Assembly: GCA_937860165.1 (NCBI GenBank) | Contig: CALMBE010000800.1 | Location: 1-5,338 of the forward strand | DNA: 5,338 bases | Source: an uncultured Planctomycetaceae bacterium | Lineage (GTDB): Bacteria > Planctomycetota > Planctomycetia > Pirellulales > Lacipirellulaceae | Direction: 5' to 3' | Shown here: in pieces, positions 1-4,612 of the stretch | Layout of the letters: the number at the start of each line of letters is the position of its first letter | How positions within the stretch are numbered: the first letter of the stretch is position 1 | Position numbers and translations under genes: made by a program | The notes under the pieces: generated by a model | Databases searched by the model: none | What the model saw: only the letters and a program-made list of their open reading frames with translations | What the model was told of the DNA's origin: nothing

Positions 1-176
1 AAAAACTGATCGGCCCAGGGCGGAACCAATTCTTGGTTGTGGGTCGAACAAGGAATGCTTGCACAAACTACCTGACCCCGAAAGTTTTCGCGGACACTGG
101 CATGGTTTGCAACGGCATTTTTCGTTATGAAAATACCTTCCTGGTTGGAATTAGTGGCTTCCACATACCTCTTCCA

Positions 177-983
177 ATGACGGCAAACCTTTCCATGGGA
201 CCTTCCATCCACTCAGCTCGAACTAACCCGAATTGCTACCTGGTGATCCCTGCGCGGAGACGCTCGACGCGACTGCCAGACAAGATGTTGCTCCGCGCGA
301 CGGGCCAGACGCTTTTGCAGCACACCTATGAAGCAGCCCGTGGGGCCCAGATTCCCGTCGCAGCGATCATCGCCACAGACGACCAAGAAATCGCCGAGGA
401 GGCCCGAAGATTCGGAGCCCAAGTGGTGCTTACCGATCCCGATTGCCCCAGCGGCACGGATCGGGTGGCCGAGGTGGTCCGTCAAATTCCTGGCGCCGAT
501 ATCATTGTCAATCTCCAGGGGGACGAACCCGAGATCGATCCGACAGCCATCGACCAATTAGCCAACCTGCTCCTTGAAAATCCCACAGCTAGTATGGCGA
601 CCCTCGCCACGCCGATTCGCACCCGCGCAGTTCTTGAAGATCCAAGTTGTGTCAAGGTGGTGTTCGATGCCGCTGGCCGGGCGATGTATTTTAGCCGGAG
701 CCCGATTCCCCATGCACGCGAGTGGCGCGACGAGCTGCTCACCGCCTCCCCCGCCACTTTTTTCCAACACGTCGGCATCTACGCTTACCGCCGTGACTTG
801 CTGCTCCGATTCGCTGGACTCCCGCAGGGTCAAACCGAGCAAGTCGAAAAGCTCGAGCAACTCCGCATCTTAGAGCGCGGCGAAACCATTCTCGTCGGAC
901 AGATTGCACACCCCACGCTGGGTATCGACACCCCGGCCGACTATGCAGCGTTCGTGGCCAGGCAACGCGGTGTGGCCGCGTAG
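177..983 (+). CDS. kdsB: 3-deoxy-manno-octulosonate cytidylyltransferase (CMP-KDO synthetase)
   Basis: KdsB activates KDO with CTP to give CMP-KDO, the donor used in the cytoplasm to build the inner core of lipopolysaccharide. The protein has the family's motifs in order. With this start (268 aa) they are the nucleotide-binding IPARRRSTRLPDK at about 24-36, ATDD at 66-69, GTDRVAE at 93-99, LQGDEP at 113-118, VKVVFD near 159-164, YFSRSPIP at 171-178, HVGIYAY near 198, EKLEQLR at 224-230 and IDTPADY at 250-256. The Asp of QGDEP and the Asp of IDTP match the metal-binding aspartates of characterised KdsB. The start is uncertain. The frame is open back to a TTG at 33, but the residues before about 225 do not look like KdsB, whose family length is about 250. 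ATG 177 and ATG 195 (262 aa) are the realistic choices, and neither has a Shine-Dalgarno. The gene converges on the sulfotransferase gene. I see no clear terminator: the T-rich stretch at 1021-1028 has no good stem before it. The identity is secure. Confidence 0.93.
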   Translation: MTANLSMGPSIHSARTNPNCYLVIPARRRSTRLPDKMLLRATGQTLLQHTYEAARGAQIPVAAIIATDDQEIAEEARRFGAQVVLTDPDCPSGTDRVAEVVRQIPGADIIVNLQGDEPEIDPTAIDQLANLLLENPTASMATLATPIRTRAVLEDPSCVKVVFDAAGRAMYFSRSPIPHAREWRDELLTASPATFFQHVGIYAYRRDLLLRFAGLPQGQTEQVEKLEQLRILERGETILVGQIAHPTLGIDTPADYAAFVARQRGVAA

Positions 984-1028
984 GAGCGATACAACAATAA
1001 TAGCTTCTTGCGGGCTGGGATTATTTTT

Positions 1029-1056
1029 ACCGCGGAGTCGCGGAGGCACGGAGAAG
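1029..1056 (+). repeat. Degenerate octamer array, left arm
   Basis: Three successive 8-base units are read as ACCGCGGA, GTCGCGGA and GGCACGGA, followed by GAAG. An inverted counterpart lies at 1232-1258. The left arm appears to carry one more octamer than the right arm, as expected if unit number changes by slippage. Confidence 0.75.
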
Positions 1057-1058
1057 AA

Positions 1059-1079
1059 GTGACTGGTGATTTGTGATTG
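1059..1079 (+). repeat. Heptamer array, three units (GTGAYTK)
   Basis: Three units in perfect register are GTGACTG, GTGATTT and GTGATTG. The period is 7 with one or two substitutions between units. The array begins three bases after the left octamer arm. Confidence 0.75.
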
Positions 1080-1108
1080 GAATTACTACCTACCACGTTT
1101 ACCTTACC

Positions 1109-1136
1109 ATTCCGCAATCCGCACTCCGCATTCTGT
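1109..1136 (+). repeat. Heptamer array, about four units (ANTCCGC)
   Basis: The units are ATTCCGC, AATCCGC, ACTCCGC and a decayed ATTCTGT, with a strict period of 7. The weaker period-7 stretch just before it (about 1085-1108) has units sharing ACC. Confidence 0.75.
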
Positions 1137-1142
1137 TCCGTC

Positions 1143-1162
1143 ATTCCCGCGCAGGCGGGAAT
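1143..1162. repeat. Palindromic dRS3-type repeat
   Basis: The 20 bases form a perfect hairpin: an 8-base arm ATTCCCGC, a loop GCAG and the complementary arm GCGGGAAT. This fits exactly the ATTCCC-N8-GGGAAT form described for Neisseria dRS3 elements, and similar palindromes are common in many unrelated bacteria. Its six-frame translations give the familiar spurious peptides FPRRRESS, HSRAGGNP, VIPAQAGI and WIPACAGMT that are often misannotated as small proteins. No T-run follows on either strand, so it is not a canonical terminator. Confidence 0.8.
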
Positions 1163-1198
1163 CCAGTTCCTCCGTTGGGACTGCACAATACTGTTCCA

Positions 1199-1233
1199 CT
1201 TACTTTCGACTTACGACCAACGACTTACACCCT
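1199..1233 (+). repeat. Heptamer array, about four to five units (ACGACTT)
   Basis: The units read CTTACTT, TCGACTT, ACGACCA, ACGACTT and a decayed ACACCCT. The core three are clear and the end units are degraded. The array runs directly into the right octamer arm. Confidence 0.65.
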
Positions 1234-1258
1234 TCTCTTCTCCGCGTCTCCGCGGTTT
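1232..1258 (-). repeat. Degenerate octamer array, right inverted arm
   Basis: On the plus strand the units are CTCCGCGT and CTCCGCGG, preceded by CTTCTCTT. Bases 1240-1256 are the reverse complement of 1029-1045 with a single mismatch, which makes the two arrays the inverted ends of the block. Confidence 0.75.
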
Positions 1259-1317
1259 ATTCTGAAATGGGAAAGTTATACCTGAGCCATGCCTTAGCGG
1301 TTTTCTTCTACCTGGCT

Positions 1318-1333
1318 GTGACCTACTGGTCAC
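1318..1333. other. Small hairpin overlapping the sulfotransferase stop codon
   Basis: GTGACC and GGTCAC form a perfect 6-bp stem around a 4-base TACT loop, and the minus-strand stop codon (1332-1330) lies within it. No T-run follows on the minus strand, so it is a poor intrinsic terminator. A stem this short could also be chance. Confidence 0.3.
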
Positions 1334-2439
1334 GGTATCAAGCAGAGATCAGCAAATCGCTCGGCGACGGCGGCGGTTTCTTCGGCGATGATTGTCTCTT
1401 CGCGTTCCGAAAAATTCGGCGTGTAATACTTGGGAAGTGCAATTTGTGATGCGAATTCATCGAGTGGACTAGCCGGTTCCAATTCGCAGTGCGCGAGTAG
1501 TGTACTCAAGATTTCGTGGGGATTCTCGCACAGATTTTCGTAGCGAACGATTTTCGTCGCGGCGGCTAACTCGGAATCGTTCGCCAACTGATCCGCCAGC
1601 CAACCATAAACACTCGCCCAGTAGCGGGCCGTGCCACGGACTTCTTCCCCACGGTTCCACAGGTCGCACACTTCTTGGGCCACTTGATCGCCGATACAGA
1701 TCGGGCGGCGATCCAAGCCGAACTCAAAGTGTCCCACCCGCTGCATGTGGGCCAAGGCCCGTGGGTAGGCTGTTTCTCCCGCACAGAAGAGTCGGTGCTG
1801 TTTAGTCAGCGAGGCAATGTGTTCCCGTGGATTTCGTACGACGACCACAAACCGCGCATCAGGCAAAAACTTCTGTAAGTAAGCCATGCGTGTCAGATTG
1901 TAATTCCCCTTGGCCAAGTAACGTGGCCGAGCCCGCACGAGTAGCAACTTGCGAATATGATCGCGGTAGAATTTTTCAAAGGCCGGGTTATCTATCGTGC
2001 GGTCCAAGATGTTCGAGCGATCCGAGCGATGCAGGTCTGCGAAGAACGCCATCCACAGGGATTCTTCCATCGCCTCGGGGCTGTCGAGCGATACCTGTAA
2101 CCGGTCGCCGTGGGCTCGTTCTTGCACAGGTGCCGGTTTCGGATTCTGCCCCCGATTCCACCAAGCTGGGATAAACTGCCCGGGAAAGTCTCGATACTGG
2201 TGTGTGGCCAAGTCTGGGTGCCGCGACAAAAGCTCCAAGACGATGGTGGTCCCTGCGCGGGCGATTCCCGAGACATAGATGGGGCGATCGATTGCGAGCC
2301 CCTGGAGTTGGTCACGCAGAGTGGCCGATTCGAGATTTCCGAGCCGTACCCACCAATTGGAGAATTTCTCAACCAATCCCGACAAGAGATGCACCCCTAG
2401 CGGGACTTGAAAGGCATCGAGCTGGCAGGGAGTGTTCAT
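1330..2439 (-). CDS. Sulfotransferase family protein (PAPS-type, Sulfotransfer_3-like)
   Basis: This is probably a cytoplasmic enzyme that moves a sulfuryl group from PAPS to a hydroxyl or amine of an unknown acceptor. The 369-residue protein has the 5'-phosphosulfate loop PIYVSGIARAGTTIVLELL at 53-71, with GIARAGTT (58-65) in place of the common GxPRSGTT. It also has a 3'-phosphate-binding segment, ARFVVVVRNPREHIAS at 195-210, where Arg202 and Ser210 are the likely ligands. A KGNYNLTRM segment (177-185) precedes it, as in the Sulfotransfer_3 group. ATG 2439 is chosen because it overlaps the upstream stop as ATGA, which implies translational coupling. There is no Shine-Dalgarno. The frame stays open to 2565, but that extension would lie inside the upstream gene and has no family character. 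It is the last gene of a four-gene operon. The family is fairly sure; the substrate is unknown. Confidence 0.85.
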   Translation of the reverse strand: MNTPCQLDAFQVPLGVHLLSGLVEKFSNWWVRLGNLESATLRDQLQGLAIDRPIYVSGIARAGTTIVLELLSRHPDLATHQYRDFPGQFIPAWWNRGQNPKPAPVQERAHGDRLQVSLDSPEAMEESLWMAFFADLHRSDRSNILDRTIDNPAFEKFYRDHIRKLLLVRARPRYLAKGNYNLTRMAYLQKFLPDARFVVVVRNPREHIASLTKQHRLFCAGETAYPRALAHMQRVGHFEFGLDRRPICIGDQVAQEVCDLWNRGEEVRGTARYWASVYGWLADQLANDSELAAATKIVRYENLCENPHEILSTLLAHCELEPASPLDEFASQIALPKYYTPNFSEREETIIAEETAAVAERFADLCLIP

Positions 2440-2801
2440 GCGATCTTGTGGAGATACTTGGTGGTGAGTGCCGCGACAACGACCGCCGAAAAGTATGAAA
2501 TCAAACTGTGTTCGACCAACGGCAGTGCCGCCAGTACGGGAATCCCAGAAATTAGCGAGGGCCACAACACCAGCCCCAGGCGTTGGAAGGTGAGTCGCAA
2601 ATTCTCGCGGGTAAGAGCCATGGCCCCACTGAAGTCACCCTCAAAGGTGGCCAATTCGCCCTGCAAAGCTTCAATCCGGAGTTTCAACGATTGCAGTTTC
2701 ACTTGCGGCGAAAACCGCCCGTACACAAGCATGGACACTACGCCGGAAACGCAGCCCAACAGGAGGGGAAACCAGAAAGCATCACCCGCGAAAAACGACA
2801 T
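2436..2801 (-). CDS. Small three-helix membrane protein, possible EMC3/DUF106-like (Oxa1 superfamily)
   Basis: This 121-residue protein has hydrophobic segments at about 9-28, 75-96 and 99-115. Between the first two lies a charged helical stretch likely to form a coiled coil (about 32-57, including KLQSLKLRIEALQGEL). The order TM, coiled coil, TM, TM, with RENLRL and then WPSLISGIPVL before and in the second helix, resembles archaeal DUF106 and eukaryotic EMC3, relatives of YidC/Oxa1 insertases. It is shorter than those families, and the resemblance is by layout only. ATG 2801 is used because it begins just before the first helix. It lies 4 bases after the stop of the preceding gene and has AGGAG at 2818-2814. 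An in-frame ATG at 2837 would overlap the preceding gene by about 30 bases. The stop overlaps the sulfotransferase start by 4 bases, so the two are probably co-translated. The gene is real with good confidence; the function is unproven. Confidence 0.75.
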   Translation of the reverse strand: MSFFAGDAFWFPLLLGCVSGVVSMLVYGRFSPQVKLQSLKLRIEALQGELATFEGDFSGAMALTRENLRLTFQRLGLVLWPSLISGIPVLAALPLVEHSLISYFSAVVVAALTTKYLHKIA

Positions 2802-2805
2802 CGAA

Positions 2806-2997
2806 CTATTGCACTCCTGGCGTCGAGGGTTTGCCATTCCGCAATCTTTTCCACAGCGCACGTAGTGGCCAGAAAGCGATCATCCCCACCGCTCCCACAA
2901 TGGCAACGACTACACCCACGAGCGGCCCCAAAAGGGCGACTCCACCTCCAGGGCCGATATAACCTAAGAGAGATAAACCACAAATTGAACTGATCAT
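2806..2997 (-). CDS. 63-residue membrane protein with GYIGPGGG motif
   Basis: This is a short protein with a single hydrophobic span at about 17-45, preceded by GYIGPGGG (12-19) and followed by a basic tail (FWPLRALWKRLRNGK, 42-56). The pattern of Y-I-G/D-P-G near the N-terminus, one membrane span, then W-P-x-R and a basic end recurs in small bacterial membrane proteins of unknown function, often beside phosphodiesterase or sulfotransferase-like genes (recalled, not searched). The basic tail suggests the C-terminus is cytoplasmic. It is supported as a real gene by an ATG with GGGAG at 3009-3005 seven bases upstream, by its place 17 bases after the arylsulfotransferase-like gene, and by the 4-base gap to the next gene. 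I cannot assign a biochemical role; a subunit or anchor for a neighbour is plausible. Confidence 0.7.
   Translation of the reverse strand: MISSICGLSLLGYIGPGGGVALLGPLVGVVVAIVGAVGMIAFWPLRALWKRLRNGKPSTPGVQ
2814..2818 (-). promoter_or_regulatory. Ribosome binding site, AGGAG
   Basis: AGGAG lies 12 bases before ATG 2801 on the minus strand, inside the end of the 63-residue gene. The spacing is long, but it supports this start over the in-frame ATG at 2837, which would overlap the upstream gene. Confidence 0.45.
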
Positions 2998-3004
2998 GTT
3001 ATGA

Positions 3005-3009
3005 CTCCC
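3005..3009 (-). promoter_or_regulatory. Ribosome binding site, GGGAG
   Basis: GGGAG sits seven bases before ATG 2997 in the short gap after the arylsulfotransferase-like gene. It is the best-placed Shine-Dalgarno in the window and is a main argument that the 63-residue protein is made. Confidence 0.6.
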
Positions 3010-3014
3010 GAAAA

Positions 3015-4433
3015 CTATTTACCCACCGCGGCAACTTCACCCGACAAGGGTGCTTGCCGCGTTTTTAACTTTAACTGTTCCACAAAGGGAAGTTCTTCCC
3101 TCGTAAAGCGGCGTGCCCCGCAGACTAACGGGATCAAGTCGCCCTGCTCCCCTCCCCGCACGGGATGCACGTACTCCCACACGGTTTGTCCAGCGCGATT
3201 GACTTCGAGAATTCGACCTCGATCTCCCTCGGTTATCAGCACATTGCCATTGTCGAGCGACTGCTGGCAACTACGGGTATCGCTGCGGAGATGGTGTGCG
3301 CCATTTCCAGTGTAGTACCATTCCTTTCGCCACTTGCGGGGATCAAATTCCACGACCCCCGAACCATGCTCGACCCCGTGAGCAAGGAAATTATTGAAGA
3401 TCATGATGTTGCCGTTGGGCAGTGGATCCGGATCGTGGGGATGTTCCCAGGCCCCCGTAGTCGCCCACACAATCTTCTCCGATTCCGGGTTCACCACGGC
3501 TACTAGGTTCAGATTTCTCAAGCACACCATCAAATCGCCGGATTTCATTTCTGGATAATGCGCCGCAAAATCCGCGTCGACCACATGTACAGTGTTGTTG
3601 TGCGTGATGTCGCCATAGCGGTCCACATGGATCAACATCGGCCGATAGTACGGGGAAGCGACCAAGGCATCCAGCAGCGAAATGCGTTTCGTTTCCTTTC
3701 CCTCGGGGGAAAGAATCGCCACACAGTCCTCTACGAGCGGCAAGTCGGTGAGCGGGTTGAGCTCGGTATCTTTGCTCGTAAGTTGGCGGAGCTCATGCAC
3801 GAGCACGTAAATTCGCCCATCGTCGCCGATGCTCACATCGTGGTGTGCGTAGTCGTCGTAAGCCCAGAGCACGTTGCCTGCTAGATCGAGCTTGGCCAAA
3901 CCACATCCCGAGGGGGTATTGGCAATTGTCTCATAGAGGGCCAGCAAGTCCCCGTTGGGATACACGAGTCCCCGTCGCATCAATATGAATTGCTCAGGAA
4001 TCCACTGAGGTACATGCCGCGAATTTGGAAATACGTTCTTAAAAGGTGCCACCCAGCGATGAATTTCCTGGCCTTCTCGATCAACCAATGTTGCCGAACA
4101 TTGATCACCCGAGACAAAGCTGGTGTAGTCGCCATAACTCTCGGCGGGATTGTTTTCGACTAGCCCCTGCGGTTGACCCTCGGCTGGATACCACAGGTAT
4201 TTGGGCCACTGGCTGCTCATGATCCCTTGCTGTTCGCTCAACGAACAGAATGCCAACCAGGCATCCCGGACGGCATAAAACGGCGGCGATTGCTTGATGG
4301 CTGTCACCATCCCAAACAGAAACGCCAACAGGCCAATCCCCACGATTGGCAGCAACCTGCCAATCCAAGAGGCACCTTCCACACTTCGCGTGGGTGAAAC
4401 AGCCACTTGGCCAACCTGTAATTCTTCGCTCAT
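3015..4433 (-). CDS. Membrane-anchored arylsulfotransferase (ASST)-like beta-propeller protein
   Basis: Characterised ASST enzymes are periplasmic, PAPS-independent propellers that transfer sulfate between phenolic compounds through a histidine. This 472-residue protein has a polar N-terminus, one membrane helix at about 23-46 and then a long exported domain. That domain shows repeated propeller-type strands: YPNGDLLALYE at 158-168, GLAKLDLAGNVLWAYDDY near 178-195, HHDVSIGDDGRIYVLVHE at 197-214, VAVVNPESEKIVWATTG at 311-327, HPHDPDPLPNGNIMIFNN at 331-348, GVVEFDP near 359-365, and DNGNVLITEGDRGRILEVN at 394-412 followed by WEYVHP. Histidines at 197, 198, 278, 331, 333, 352, 356, 380 and 381 are active-site candidates; I cannot say which is catalytic. 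ATG 4433 gives a type II anchor. An upstream GTG at 4472 adds 13 residues and has a G-run only one base away, too close for a ribosome site. It is the first gene of the operon. The family assignment is good, but true sulfotransfer activity is uncertain. Confidence 0.8.
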   Translation of the reverse strand: MSEELQVGQVAVSPTRSVEGASWIGRLLPIVGIGLLAFLFGMVTAIKQSPPFYAVRDAWLAFCSLSEQQGIMSSQWPKYLWYPAEGQPQGLVENNPAESYGDYTSFVSGDQCSATLVDREGQEIHRWVAPFKNVFPNSRHVPQWIPEQFILMRRGLVYPNGDLLALYETIANTPSGCGLAKLDLAGNVLWAYDDYAHHDVSIGDDGRIYVLVHELRQLTSKDTELNPLTDLPLVEDCVAILSPEGKETKRISLLDALVASPYYRPMLIHVDRYGDITHNNTVHVVDADFAAHYPEMKSGDLMVCLRNLNLVAVVNPESEKIVWATTGAWEHPHDPDPLPNGNIMIFNNFLAHGVEHGSGVVEFDPRKWRKEWYYTGNGAHHLRSDTRSCQQSLDNGNVLITEGDRGRILEVNRAGQTVWEYVHPVRGGEQGDLIPLVCGARRFTREELPFVEQLKLKTRQAPLSGEVAAVGK

Positions 4434-4482
4434 CGAATTTTTGACCAGAAAAATCAATACGTGGACAAACACTCCCCCTTAG

Positions 4483-4504
4483 CCGGACCGTCACCACGGT
4501 CCGG
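4483..4504. promoter_or_regulatory. Perfect 9-bp dyad between divergent genes
   Basis: CCGGACCGT at 4483-4491 and its exact reverse complement at 4496-4504 flank a CACC spacer. It lies 50 bases upstream of the chosen arylsulfotransferase-like start, in the region shared with the divergent reductase gene. It could be a repressor operator or an RNA hairpin in the 5' leader of the minus-strand operon. The minus strand continues CTAAGGGGGA and the plus strand AAAATTCGGG, so there is no terminator-like T-run. Confidence 0.5.
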
Positions 4505-4600
4505 AAAATTCGGGTTCCTTGAAAACATAGCTTGCCCACTCCATCGAGGCGGACACCAATCGGAGCGGTTGTAACGGTCGTGCCAAGGGACCACTTCGGC

Positions 4601-4606
4601 TACAAT
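4601..4606 (+). promoter_or_regulatory. Candidate -10 box, TACAAT, for the reductase gene
   Basis: TACAAT differs from TATAAT at one base and ends six bases before ATG 4613, so transcription would begin at or next to the start codon. No convincing -35 hexamer lies 16 to 18 bases upstream. The box sits in the loop of a short dyad (CGGC at 4597-4600, GCCG at 4608-4611). Confidence 0.4.
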
Positions 4607-4612
4607 TGCCGT

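Larger units (their letters stand above)
1029..1258. repeat. Intergenic repeat mosaic bounded by inverted octamer arms
   Basis: Most of the 346-base gap between the convergent kdsB and sulfotransferase genes is simple-sequence DNA, not a gene. From left to right it holds a period-8 array (1029-1056), a period-7 array (1059-1079), a weaker period-7 stretch rich in ACC (about 1085-1108), another period-7 array (1109-1136), a 20-bp palindrome (1143-1162), a fourth period-7 array (about 1199-1233) and a reversed period-8 array (1232-1258). The outer arms are inverted copies: 1029-1045 matches the reverse complement of 1240-1256 at 16 of 17 bases. Short open frames across this block translate the repeats (for example VIPAQAG and WIPACAGMT) and should not be called genes. 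Outside the block, 984-1028 and 1259-1317 show nothing clear. Confidence 0.8.

Noticed and set aside
79..90. Short hairpin CGAAA-GT-TTTCG upstream of kdsB
   Set aside because: The stem is five base pairs with a two-base loop, not stable or distinctive enough to call a regulatory element.
107..134. Promoter for kdsB with TTGCAA at 107-112 and GAAAAT at 129-134
   Set aside because: Each hexamer matches consensus at only four of six positions, so chance occurrence cannot be excluded.
33..176. N-terminal extension of KdsB to a TTG at 33
   Set aside because: The frame is open, but the extra 48 residues have no KdsB character and would make the protein about 65 residues longer than usual. ATG 177 or 195 fits the family length.
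1001..1028. Intrinsic terminator after kdsB
   Set aside because: There is a T-rich run at 1021-1028, but the only stem before it is about three base pairs (AGC and GCT).
1029..1258. CRISPR array
   Set aside because: The repeat units are 7-8 bases and directly adjacent with no spacers, unlike CRISPR repeats of roughly 23-47 bases separated by unique spacers.
1066..1449. Open reading frames across the repeat mosaic, up to 127 codons
   Set aside because: They translate repeat arrays and the palindrome, giving peptides such as FPRRRESS and VIPAQAGI that are well-known artefacts, and the longest runs into the antisense of the sulfotransferase gene.
2440..2565. N-terminal extension of the sulfotransferase to 2565
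   Set aside because: It would lie within the upstream membrane-protein gene, and the added residues show no family motif. The ATGA overlap at 2439-2436 is a better start.
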